Positions 54,447-64,000 of a DNA stretch of 64,000 nt are shown here, piece by piece. The DNA is from Erythrophleum ivorense (lineage: Eukaryota; Streptophyta; Magnoliopsida; Fabales; Fabaceae): positions 4,154,001-4,218,000 of the forward strand of contig JAIUCV010000090.1 in NCBI GenBank assembly GCA_026724425.1, read 5' to 3'. The position numbers and the translations under genes were made by a program. Positions within the stretch are counted from its first letter, which is position 1. Every line of letters starts with the position of its first letter. The notes below the pieces were generated by a model. The model was not told where the DNA came from. It did no database searches and saw only the letters and a list, made by a program, of their open reading frames with translations.

Positions 54447-56065
54447 TGTCTCACTCGGCGGGAAGCTCCCCCGATAGAGAACCGCGACACAACCACAAGA
54501 CTCTCCCGGAGAATCTTCCCGAAGACAGAGAAGACCTTCTCGAGCAAGAGGAGAACCACGTCGAGCATGACGAAAACACACAGCGCAACGAGCCCGAAGA
54601 TACAATTCCGCCGCCAGCTCCCGCTCGCCGCAGACCCAGAGCAAAGGTCGTCAAGCACGACGACCTGATGAAGACGCTCCAAAGGGCTATGAAGCCATTC
54701 TCCGAAGAAATCCAAACGATGCAAGCATGCCAGAAGAAGACGCAGGATTTCATCGACTCGGTAACAGCGGATGACGGCAAGTTTTCGCCGGTTCGTCGAC
54801 TCTCGTTCGATACACCGACAGGTCATGCCACGGGGACCGCGGTAGCGGACGCAACTGCTAATCGGACAGACGCGACGAGCCGAATCTCGCGGGCCAGCAA
54901 GCAGACTTACGCCGAGCTCGATAGGATTAACCGTCGGCTAGACGAGTTTAATTCCAGAGTGCATCTCGTCACGAGCGCTGCACCAGAATTGGCAAAAATC
55001 CTTGCCGACACCCGGAGGAGTCCGCTGACGGCAAGGATTCGCAGAATCCGGCTACGCGACAGAGTCCGACTGAAGATCGAGCCCTTTGCCGGCGAAGAAG
55101 ACCCGAAGAAGTGGTTGACAGCTTTCAACTTCGCTATGACAAGAGAACAGTACGCCACTCCCGAGGAGAGAGAGGCGAACTATTGTCAAGTCTTCATCGA
55201 GCATATGACGAAAGAAGCACTCGGATGGTTCTCTAGCCTCCCTGCCGAGTCGATCGATAACTTCGACGACTTGACGAGCGCATTCTTAAAGCACTACTCC
55301 ATGAACATGACCAGGGTAACCCGAAACATGTTTACCATGACGCAATCAAGGGGAGAACCGCTGCGAAGTTTCATGGAAAGGTTTAAGAAAGCCGCGATGG
55401 ATCTCGGCGACATGCCAGATAGCGTTCCGCTGGAAGCACTCCGCAACGGCCTCCGATACGACTCTAAGTTTAAAGAGGATCTCTCTCTCCAACCATCGCC
55501 GACCCTCGAAGACGCGCTCCATCGATCCCAGAAGTATATCTTCCTCGAAGAAGACACCAACTTCTACGCCGAGAAGAGCGGTGAGAAAAAGCCCGCCATC
55601 GCCAGACTTAGGGAAGAAGGTCATGAACAGCGACGAAGACCAGAGGTCGGGAGATCACTCTCTTTTGCCGTCGACGACGACCTCCACCACTGGGACCCAG
55701 CAGAGCAGCCGCAAGCACTCGCACTAACGTCGTCTCGTCCAACCGTCGCCGACCCGGATGATGACAATAATCACGACCTGTTCTGCAGCTTCCACGGTCG
55801 AACCGGTCATGCAACGGAGAACTGTAGACATCTCATCGGCAGCCTCCTCAGGAAGTACCAAGAAGGAGTCGTCACGGTAGAAGGCGACCGATCTCAAGGC
55901 AAAGATTTCGGTCCGAAGCCGGCCAAAGGAGGGCAAAAGGGAAAGCGATCCCGCCAGTTTCGCCCCCAAAAGCAGGGGAAGGTAAATCCGAAGCAGCAAC
56001 TGAGAAGGAAGATCACGACCATCCCGAAGATTTGCCGCCCCCACCAAAGCGACAGGTCAGCATGA
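54447..56065 (+). CDS. Tat element Gag
   Basis: The frame is open through the LTR, but the likely start is ATG 54447 (MSHSAGSSPDREP), after the primer site; 538 residues. An acidic, proline-rich N-terminus leads to a Retrotrans_gag core with FAGEEDPKKWLTAFNFAM, ALGWFSSLP, FLKHYSMN and SRGEPLRSFMERFKKAA. A CSFHGRTGHATENC zinc-knuckle variant (C-H-H-C) lies at about 55786. The Lys/Arg/Gln-rich tail probably binds RNA. Pol lies in the -1 frame and overlaps the gag end. No stop or frameshift is seen in the core. Confidence 0.88.
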
Positions 56066-59000
56066 TCATGGGAAGTCTCTTAGACAACAACGATTCCATC
56101 TCGGCAATCAAGGAGTACGAGCGAAAGGCCGTCTCGGCCCAACACCGCCCCAGTTCCCATCAGGATGGAGAAGCCCTACTCAACCAACTTGTCCGTCCAG
56201 ACACGAGCATGATATCCTTCACGGACAAGGATGCGGAGGGGCTGGATACCCCGCATCTCGACCCGCTAGTGGTCAAAATACAAGTCCACGATTGCGATGT
56301 GGCAAAGATACTAATTGACACTGGGAGCACGGTGAATCTGATCTTTAAGGAGACCCTAGACCGGATGGGGATTGAAGAAGAAACCATCAAGCCAGCATCT
56401 CGTCCGCTGACTGGATTCACCGCCGACACCGTGTTCAGTATCGGCACTATCCGCTTGTCCGTCTACGTCGGAGGAGTTTCCAAGCTCGTGAAATTCATCG
56501 TCATAGACAGACCAGCAATATATAACGCGATTCTAGGAACGCCGTGGATCCACGAGATGAAAGCCGTCGTCTCGACGTTTCATCAGTGCGTCAAATTTCC
56601 AACACCGTTGGGAATCTTCACATTACGCGGCAGCCAAAGAGTGTCAAGATCCTGCTTCCTCCAAGAACGCCGATTCCGCTCTTCATCCTCATGCATGATC
56701 AACGAAGAGCTCGACCCACGACTCCCCTACCACCAGAGACCTAAACCCGATCTCGTCGACCAGGTCAGCATCGACGAGACGAAACCGGAAAGGAGCGTTG
56801 GTATCGGCAGCAACCTCAACGCCGAAATCAGAACCCAGCTGGTGGATCTGCTGAAGGAGAATGTACATCTCTTCGCATGGTCGATGGAGGATATGAAAGG
56901 AATAGATCCCAGGATCACCTCGCATGAGCTCAACGTTGACCCCACCTACAAACCAATCAAGCAGAAGAGGCGTAAGCTCGGCACCGACAAAGCTCAAGCA
57001 GTCAATGACGAAGTCGAAAAGCTACTACGAGCCGGATCAATCACCGAAGTAAAGTACCCCGACTGGCTCGCCAATCCGGTCGTCGTCAAGAAGAAGAACG
57101 GGAAGTGGAGAGTATGTGTGGACTTCACCGACCTGAACAAGGCTTGCCCAAAGGATAGCTTTCCGCTGCCACATATCGATCGCCTCGTCGAAGCTACGGC
57201 GGGGAACGAACTACTCTCCTTCATGGATGCATTCTCCGGCTACAACCAGATATTCATGCACCCAGACGACCGCGAGAAGACAGCCTTCATCACTGATCGA
57301 GGCACATACTGCTACAAAGTCATGCCCTTCGGCTTGAAGAACGCCGGCGCCACCTACCAAAGATTGGTCAACAAGATGTTTGCAAAACAGCTCGGCAACA
57401 GCATGGAAGTCTACATCGACGACATGTTGGTAAAATCTGCTAAAGCCGAAGATCACGTCGAGAACCTTCGAGAATGCTTTCAGGTCCTGACAAAATACGG
57501 AATGAAGCTCAACCCGGCGAAGTGCAATTTCGCCGTCACCTCCGGAGAATTCCTCGGCTACATCGTAACTCAGCGCGGCATTGAGGCAAACCCGAAGCAG
57601 ATCTCGGCAATTCTCGACCTCCCCTCGCCAAAAAACTCAAAGGAGGTCCAGAGACTCACTGGCCGAATCGCCGCACTAAATAGATTCATCTCGCGCTCGA
57701 CCGACAAGTGCCTCCCCTTTTACCAACTGCTCCGCTCCAACAAGCTCTTTAAATGGGACGAGAAGTGTGAAGACGCATTCAAGCAACTGAAAGAGTATCT
57801 CACTACCCCGCCGATCCTCGCAAAACCCGAAGATGGCGAGACATTGCTCCTCTACATCGCCATATCAAGCACAGCCGTTAGCGGCGCACTGGTCCGAGAA
57901 GATCGCGGCGAGCAGAAGCCCATCTTCTACGTGAGCAAAACCCTCAACGATGCCGAGACGAGATATCCTACCCTCGAAAAGCTGGCATTAGCGGTAGTGA
58001 TCTCGGCAAGGAAATTGAGACCATACTTCCAATCCCACGCAATCGTCGTCCTCTCAAGCCAGCCTTTGCGCCAAATCCTTCACGGCCCAAACCAATCGGG
58101 TCGCATGGCAAGATGGGCGGTAGAACTGTCAGAGCACGACATCGAATTCAAAGGCCGAACCAGCGCAAAATCCCAGGTTCTCGCCGACTTCATTGTCGAG
58201 ATCCCACCAGAGCTCGTCGTGAACGAAGCCGAGCATATCGCCAAATGGCTCCTGCACGTTGACGGAGCTTCGTCCAAGCAAGGATCTGGTGTCGGCATCC
58301 GCCTCGTATCCCCTACAGGCGAGGTTCTCGAACAGTCCTTCAAACTCGACTTTCCAGCATCCAATAACGAGGCCGAATATGAGGCAGTCATCGCAGGACT
58401 ACGTCTCGCAAAGGAAGTCGGGGCCGACCATGTGCACGCATTCTGCGATTCTCAGCTCGTGGCAAAGCAATTCAGCGGAGACTACGACGCTAAAGACGAC
58501 CGCATGGATGCATATCTCAAGGTAACGACGGAACTGTCCAAGCAATTCAAGTCGTTCGAGTTGACAAAAATTCCCCGTGCCGAGAACACAGAAGCCGACG
58601 CGCTCGCTGCCTTAGCCTCGAGGACCGACTCGGCCTTGCGGCGTACGATTCCCGTCGAAACCATTGAGCAACCTAGCATCAAACTTCCTAAAGGAGCGTT
58701 TATCATGACGATATATCAAGAAGAGGAGGAAGATGAAGAAGACGAGCCAATGACCCCCGAGTCAGAAGAAGACCAATCTCGCTCGTGGCAGGACGAGATC
58801 AAAGATTATCTGATCAACGGCACGATTCCAGCCAATCGTTGGGCAGCTCGTCGACTACGCCGCAAAGCCGCCTACTACTTCCTCCAAAACGACGAATTAT
58901 TCCGGTGGACCGCAAACAAAGTCATTCTACGTTGTTGCGACGAGACGCAGGCCAAGAAGGTGATGATTGAGACTCACGAAGGAGCCGGAGGAAACCATGC

Positions 59001-60024
59001 CGGCGGAAAATCCCTGGCCTCTAAGATCAAGAAGCACGGACTGTTCTGGCCAAAGATGATCGAAGACTGCGAAAATCACACCGCGAAGTGCATTCCCTGC
59101 CAAAGATACGCCCCGATCATCAACGCCCCAACGCAAGAACTTCAAGCGTCCGTCCCGGCATATCCCTTTATGCGCTGGGCGATGGATATCGTCGGCCCAA
59201 TGCCACGATCCCGGCAATGTGCATACCTCCTGATCGTCACCGACTACTTCACCAAGTGGGTAGAAGCTAAAGCCTTCCCGAACCCCACTGCCAAAGACGT
59301 GCAAAACTTCATCTGGCAGTACGTCATCTGCCGACATGGTCTACCATATGAGATCGTCACCGACAATGGTGGCCAATTCGTCGCGGCAAGCTTCCGCGAG
59401 TTCTGTGCCAATTGGAAGATCAAGCTCGTTTATTCCACTCCAAGATACCCCCAAGCCAATGGGCAAGCCGAGGCAACAAACAAAACTATCGTCGACGGCC
59501 TGAAGAAAAGACTCGAGAGCTACAAAGGAACGTGGGCAGACGAACTTGACGTCGTACTTTGGTCTCACCGCACAACACCCAGGTCAGCGACAGGCGAAAC
59601 CCCTTTCTCCCTATCTCATGGTTGCGAAGCATTAGCCCCTGCCGAGCTACACGTCGCGAGCTTACGCCGATCGCTAATGCCCCTCAACTCCTTATTGAAC
59701 GACGAATCGTTGCACGACAGTCTCGTCAATACTGAGGAGCTAAGAGATCGCTCCCTCCTGCGTATGCAAAACTATCAGCAGAAAGCAGCAAGATACTACG
59801 CCAAGAAGATTCGCAACCGCCGCTTCGCACTACATGACCCCGTCCTGAAAAAAGTCCACGACTTCACCAAGCCCGAGCACGCCGGCAAATTTGGTTTCAA
59901 CTGGGAGGGACCTTACCGCATCACGCGAGTCATCAAACCAGGAGTGTACCAGCTCGAAGATGACGACGGAAGCATACTCCCTCGCTCGTGGAACTCCATG
60001 AACTTACGCAAGTTCCGCCACTAG
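56032..60024 (+). CDS. Tat element Pol: protease, RT, RNase H, archaeal RNase H, integrase
   Basis: 1330 open codons. Protease DTGS at residues 96-99. RT has VCVDFTDLNKACPKDSFPLP, GYNQIFMHP, MPFGLKNAGATYQ and YIDD at 461-464. The first RNase H ends before about residue 735. A second RNase H begins at LHVDGASSKQGSG (Asp near 744) and ends ADALAAL. Integrase: HEGAGGNHAGG...CIPCQ zinc site (about 982-1024); the catalytic residues lie in MDIVGP, TDNGGQF (Asp 1111) and GQAEATN (Glu 1147), with D-35-E spacing. No ATG opens it until 56062; the frame is open upstream past 55930, fitting -1 frameshifting from gag. All catalytic residues are kept. Confidence 0.93.
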   Translation: MPPPPKRQVSMIMGSLLDNNDSISAIKEYERKAVSAQHRPSSHQDGEALLNQLVRPDTSMISFTDKDAEGLDTPHLDPLVVKIQVHDCDVAKILIDTGSTVNLIFKETLDRMGIEEETIKPASRPLTGFTADTVFSIGTIRLSVYVGGVSKLVKFIVIDRPAIYNAILGTPWIHEMKAVVSTFHQCVKFPTPLGIFTLRGSQRVSRSCFLQERRFRSSSSCMINEELDPRLPYHQRPKPDLVDQVSIDETKPERSVGIGSNLNAEIRTQLVDLLKENVHLFAWSMEDMKGIDPRITSHELNVDPTYKPIKQKRRKLGTDKAQAVNDEVEKLLRAGSITEVKYPDWLANPVVVKKKNGKWRVCVDFTDLNKACPKDSFPLPHIDRLVEATAGNELLSFMDAFSGYNQIFMHPDDREKTAFITDRGTYCYKVMPFGLKNAGATYQRLVNKMFAKQLGNSMEVYIDDMLVKSAKAEDHVENLRECFQVLTKYGMKLNPAKCNFAVTSGEFLGYIVTQRGIEANPKQISAILDLPSPKNSKEVQRLTGRIAALNRFISRSTDKCLPFYQLLRSNKLFKWDEKCEDAFKQLKEYLTTPPILAKPEDGETLLLYIAISSTAVSGALVREDRGEQKPIFYVSKTLNDAETRYPTLEKLALAVVISARKLRPYFQSHAIVVLSSQPLRQILHGPNQSGRMARWAVELSEHDIEFKGRTSAKSQVLADFIVEIPPELVVNEAEHIAKWLLHVDGASSKQGSGVGIRLVSPTGEVLEQSFKLDFPASNNEAEYEAVIAGLRLAKEVGADHVHAFCDSQLVAKQFSGDYDAKDDRMDAYLKVTTELSKQFKSFELTKIPRAENTEADALAALASRTDSALRRTIPVETIEQPSIKLPKGAFIMTIYQEEEEDEEDEPMTPESEEDQSRSWQDEIKDYLINGTIPANRWAARRLRRKAAYYFLQNDELFRWTANKVILRCCDETQAKKVMIETHEGAGGNHAGGKSLASKIKKHGLFWPKMIEDCENHTAKCIPCQRYAPIINAPTQELQASVPAYPFMRWAMDIVGPMPRSRQCAYLLIVTDYFTKWVEAKAFPNPTAKDVQNFIWQYVICRHGLPYEIVTDNGGQFVAASFREFCANWKIKLVYSTPRYPQANGQAEATNKTIVDGLKKRLESYKGTWADELDVVLWSHRTTPRSATGETPFSLSHGCEALAPAELHVASLRRSLMPLNSLLNDESLHDSLVNTEELRDRSLLRMQNYQQKAARYYAKKIRNRRFALHDPVLKKVHDFTKPEHAGKFGFNWEGPYRITRVIKPGVYQLEDDDGSILPRSWNSMNLRKFRH

Positions 60025-60045
60025 ACGCGTAGCTTCGCGTCTCGT

Positions 60046-60078
<33 letters not shown>

Positions 60079-61190
60079 CATGTTCACTACATGAACACTT
60101 GTAACGAACTACGAATGGCTTGATCCCGGCACGGGTACGTAGGCAGCCTTTTCACCGAGGCGCAGCTATAACTTAATAAAAATAAAAAAAGCTTTTTTAT
60201 TTTTATTAATTCGCTTGTATGCATGCATCTTTTTCTGAATCCTTGAGAAACATTCCATCTCGGCAGAAAAATCCAAGCAAGAATTTCCTGATTGACTCAG
60301 GTCAAAAACAGATGTTTTGGTGTGCCTAGTGAACTCGGCAAAATCAGAGTCATAAAATCCCTTTAGTACTCGGTAAATTAATGAGTCTCAAAGCCTCTGG
60401 AACTCGGCAGTATAATGAGTCCTTGTTTATGAGCTCGGCAAAAAAAAGAGAGTCTCAAAGCTACTCTGAAACGCACGCATAAAAGAGTAGTGTCGACGTT
60501 CTGGCCAAACGGTCGACCGCACATCGCACCCAGTGGACTGATCATCCCCCATTCTTCAAGAATGACGCACTACAAGTCGAGAGCACGCATATCTCGCACG
60601 ACCCTAAGCCATATGGGCAAGAAAAAATCGCTACCTTGTTAATCATATTCGACTTAGCGGCGTAGGAGTAATTCGAATTTCTAGACTTCGGTTCCTGTTA
60701 CCGGCCTAAAAAGCGCCACCGCAAACAGATCCAACAAGCACGGATCGGTGTCTCTTAAAAACGAGAATTCTGACGAACTGCGTGACTTCGCATCTCGTCA
60801 GATGCATAGCATTGTCATAGCGAGAAGCATCTCGTCACGACAGAACTTGAGCATGCCAAGTTGTCTCGGCACGTTGAACCACTTGTCTAACGACGGTTAG
60901 ACGCTTGGATCATTCCGCTAGATTGACAACACAGTGCACCTCATTAAAGGGTATAGATTAAAAGCGGGATGTTTCAAAAAGCACGAAATCATCAACTATA
61001 TTCGCGATATTCATCTCGCATAAAGCAAAACGATGAACGAGGAAGTAAAGCAAATACTTAAGTTTTAAATCCTGAAAAGCATACGGATTAAAACCCTCCC
61101 GGGCAATGTTGTTACAGCGGCACGAATCGCCGCGACTAGTAAAAGAAGAGTTCTTAAAAAGCAGAAAAGGGAGAGAATAGAGGCGAAGTC
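60025..61190. other. Tat 3' region between pol and the antisense gene
   Basis: Contains an A run of about 28 (60049-60076). The block ACTACGAATGGCTTGATCC...GGGTACGTAGGCAGCC (60105-60152) is shared with the non-autonomous LTR element. CTCGGCA-type repeats (60340-60450) follow. No coding region is seen. Confidence 0.6.
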
Positions 61191-63889
61191 CTAAACGGCC
61201 TCGGAAGCATCCAGACCCGGTTTCGTCCCGGCTTCAGCACTGGCCGCTCCCGAACTCTCTCTCGTCGGCGATCCACCAATTATAAGCTCAGCAATATTGG
61301 GCCTGAGAGTATCATACATTGTACCAAATTGATTAAAACCCTTCGGTGTAACCCAAGTGTTATCAAAGTAGAAATCGGCAAGATCAAAGAGGCAACTTAA
61401 CCTGTGTGGCGCTGCATAGTCGTCCGCTCCGATTTCAACCTCGTCGATCTCATCCCCGGCAGCTCTGCTCTCCTTGACTTTAGCCTCCAGCTTCGCAATA
61501 ACAAGGTCAAGATCCTGAGAGACACCTCTCGTCCGTTGCACGTAATCGAGCAACGCTTCGTCAACCGCAATCTTGACCACTGCCTTTTCCACCTCGTCAC
61601 GCTGCGCAACGAACTTGCCGAGACGATCTAAACGAGGAGCATACCAGTCCCGCATGTCGTCGTAGACACGAGTGGCGACATACTCAGCTTGCTCCTGGCG
61701 GGACTGCCGGAGACGGGAAGCCTCAGCTGCAGCATTTTCCGCATCTCGGCGGGACTTCTCTTCGAGCTCAGCAACTTGGGCTCGCAACTTGACCACCTCA
61801 TCTTGAAGGCCGGCCGCCTTCAGAATCTCGCCATTTAAGACGCCGACCTTCCTCTCGAGATCGGCCTTCTCTCTCTCAAGGAACTCCAGCCTCGGACCCT
61901 TATATCGCTCACTTTGCAGTTTGACGATTTCTTCTCGCGCCGCCTTCAACATGGTGTCGTACTGCTGGACAACCGAAGAGAACTTCCCAGCAACGTTGAC
62001 AAGATCCGAAGAAACATCGACAACATCGCTCTTCAGCTCGATCTTCTTCAGCGGAACCCCCCAATGAGGTTTAGGCTTGCAGCTCCAAACCAACTCGGCG
62101 CAAAACTTCTTGTTGAGCATGAGAGGAGAACCCCCCGACCAGATAACGGCGACCGCATCCGGATCCGGGACCTCTGAGTCAGCAGGCTCAAACTTAGGGC
62201 GTGACGAGCTCGCCCTAGCACCAAGACCAGAAAGGCCCCCCAGCGGCTCAGACGGGTCATCGCCAAGCTCGTCATCGCCTGAGTGACGAGATGGGTCATC
62301 GCCACCAGGAGGAACGTCTTCTCCATCGAGTACGACTTCAGGCGTCGTCTCAGCGGCAGACGACGTCCCCTTGACCTTTCTCTCTCTCTCTATCTTGGCC
62401 CTCTTCGAAGCCATGCAGAAGCGATAGCACGTCAGCAGCACATACCGAAACTACTATGAAGAATAAGTTCTCCATAAGAAAACTTACTTCGTCCTCGACG
62501 CAATCGAGGAAGCCGGACGTTTGGCCGGTCCGCCTGACTCGGTAGCCGAGTCGGTCTTCCTCCCCCTCGGAGGAGAGTCCGGAATCAGAATGGCGTCATC
62601 GGCAGATACGGGAGTCCTCTTCTTCAGCCCCATCTTCTTGGTATGACGGGACGATTTAGCTGCAAAAGATCAAGCAAAGATCAACGACAATCATAGTCGT
62701 AACGCAAAATCTGAACCAAAAAGCGATTGGGTTCTCACCAGTTGCTGGAGTAGAAGCGGGCTTGACCCTTCCCTCTCTCTTCCTCTTCTTCCGCTCCTCG
62801 GATTTAGTAGCAAAGTCGGCCTAGATGATTCTGCTTCGATCTCGCAAAAGCTCGCACTTCTTCCGGAACGCGGCAGATGTTGGTCTCGGCACGACCCTCT
62901 CTGCAAAACAAGCAAAGACAAAAGGTTAGCATACCAAGGTCAAACTCAATCTATGACGCGACGAAATCTACAAGCGATCTACCAGCCTCATCGACCCATC
63001 CCGTCAAGACATGGTCGGGGTTAAAATCCCCAATCGACGCAGCGTTTTTCCTGACATAGAAGTAATAGTGCTTCCAGTGATGGATCTTGTCCTTGTGGGC
63101 GCCGTAAACAATGCCGTGCTTCATCGTGGTACAGAATCGTCTGAACCGCTCCTCCTTCGCACTAGCACGGAAGTCAGTAAGGCGCTCGAAGAGCTCTCGG
63201 TCGAAGGCGATCCCGAGATGCTCGGCCAAAGCCTCGGTAAAAACCATATGTCGGACTACGCCGTGAGTCAGCTGACTCATCGGGACGCTACGCTGATAAG
63301 CGTAATCCAACAGATGGTGAAAGATGGGAAACCGTACCCCGAACTCCGTGAACCAGCACTCATACGCGCAGAACCATCCCGGCGGAGCGTCAAATGGCCT
63401 TTGCTCGGCAGATGGAATCCGGATCTCCACGGCATCAGGGATTGAGCACCTCGACCTAAGTGCCGCAACGATTCCTTCGTCAATCCAAGACCGACCATCG
63501 GCGGTCAAGGAAGTCGCCGGAGTGCGCCAAGGCATCTCGACGACTGACGGAAGACCCTCGAGTTCGACATTGCCCGGAGTCGGCACTTCATCCGGTCCGA
63601 CCTCGGAATCCGCGTCCGAATCATCCTCCAAGATCACATCGCGGTACCCGGAACTCTCACTATCCTCGTCCCGCAAGGACGGAGCGTCAGAGTCGGCACG
63701 GACCCCCGAAGAAGAGTCCTTGGCCGTAGAATCCGGCCTTTCCGCTGCCGCCGCCCTACGACGACGCTCCAGCATTCGGCCCGCTCGGACCGCATCGCCG
63801 AGAAAACCCGGGACTAGACTCGAAAGCGGGACATCATCGTCGTCCCGCGCTACAGCTTTCCCTTTCCCCTTTCGATCCGACGAATCCAT
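61191..63889 (-). CDS. Antisense gene of the Tat element (Transposase_28-like plus coiled coil), spliced, one in-frame stop
   Basis: Inferred exons on minus: 62983-63889, 62739-62900, 62488-62659, 61191-62400, with good GT/AG sites and matching phases. Exon 1 starts MDSSDRKGKGKAV, has a Ser/Asp-rich segment, then GWFCAYECWFTEFGVRFPI and SVPMSQLTHGVVRHMV, typical of the plant gypsy-type Transposase_28 domain. The last exon has a long coiled coil (about 61650-61950; RAQVAELEEKSRRDAENAAA). Known: Tat elements carry such additional ORFs, often antisense; function unclear. Exon 2 holds a TAG at 62821-62823, so the full 0.8-kb-codon product would end early unless splicing differs. Its acceptor for exon 4 (GAAGAG) is my choice to keep frame; a start at ATG 62414 is also possible. 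Confidence 0.68.
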
Positions 63890-64000
63890 CAGACGAGAAT
63901 CGGAAGACGAAGAGTCAAAATTTGACGAGAAACCCTAAAAATTCTGACGAGAGGAGGAATCGGAGCGAGAAGAGAGAGAATTTCGAGTCAAGAAGCAAAC

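Larger units (their letters stand above)
53894..64000 (+). mobile_element. Tat-lineage Ty3 retrotransposon, 3' LTR beyond the window
   Basis: 5' LTR (53894-54378), primer site ATTGGCGCCGACTGTGGGGA, gag, pol with a second, archaeal-type RNase H, then an antisense gene. Known: a dual RNase H and additional ORFs between pol and the 3' LTR define the Tat group (Tat, Retand, Ogre). gag and pol have no stops, so this is the best candidate for an active autonomous element here. The 3' LTR and target duplication partner (left flank GTAAC) are not in view. Confidence 0.9.

Noticed and set aside
55294..55624. Antisense open frames within Tat gag and pol
   Set aside because: Shadows of the coding frame; no splice signals or family similarity, unlike the antisense gene at 61191-63889.
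1..64000. tRNA, rRNA, snRNA or riboswitch genes
   Set aside because: No cloverleaf with A/B boxes, rRNA stretch or known riboswitch core was recognised; the tRNA-like strings seen are retrotransposon primer sites.

Overview
The window looks like repeat-rich plant nuclear DNA, probably pericentromeric heterochromatin of a Brassicaceae species. Five things suggest this: spliced genes with GT/AG introns, plant Ty3 and Ty1 retrotransposon lineages, CACTA, MULE, Helitron and hAT transposons, and host gene pieces that resemble Arabidopsis proteins (COBRA-like, early nodulin-like, KTF1/SPT5-like, APC6/CDC16, RS-type SR factor). All family names are recalled by eye; no search was run.

Region by region. 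(1) 1-7107: a young LTR element on the minus strand carrying only a gag-protease-like ORF; its left LTR runs off the window. (2) 7108-7246: an LTR scrap; 7247-7560: a GC-rich tandem repeat. (3) About 7617-14233: a decayed CACTA element (transposase on minus) holding a WG-rich host gene fragment and a solo LTR with a perfect target duplication. Its right end cuts a MULE transposase ORF (14234-14824). (4) 14825-17775: AT-rich DNA with a Helitron 3' end at 16373. (5) 17781-19045: solo Ty3 LTR. (6) 19787-22999: a complete non-autonomous LTR element full of tandem repeats, inserted next to an SR-factor gene scrap. (7) 23705-27952: a truncated Ty3 chromovirus (Tekay/Del-like) on minus. (8) 27953-39297: old DNA studded with TAGACTTCA/TGAAGTCTA motifs, interrupted by a solo LTR (28779-29933) and a full-length but mutated Tekay-like element (30390-37962). 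(9) 39279-40120: an early-nodulin-like (phytocyanin) pseudogene with a hAT MITE inside. (10) 40508-42720: a deleted Ty1/copia element. (11) 42995-45331: an intact three-exon COBRA-like gene, the only clearly intact host gene. (12) 45692 onward: a CACTA-like end with a strict 36-bp repeat. (13) 46622-53331: a third Tekay-like element, minus. (14) 53407-53726: APC6/CDC16 exon fragments. (15) 53894 to beyond 64000: a Tat-lineage Ty3 element with an intact gag, an uninterrupted pol and a spliced antisense gene.

Apart from the COBRA-like gene, the content is transposons nested in transposons. Four insertions have perfect 5-bp target duplications, which give firm boundaries. Non-autonomous elements stand beside possible autonomous partners: the 19787-22999 element shares a sequence block and a primer-site start with the Tat element. 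Four host gene fragments lie in or beside transposons. The most striking is a WG-rich piece, like the Argonaute-binding tail of KTF1, inside the CACTA element.
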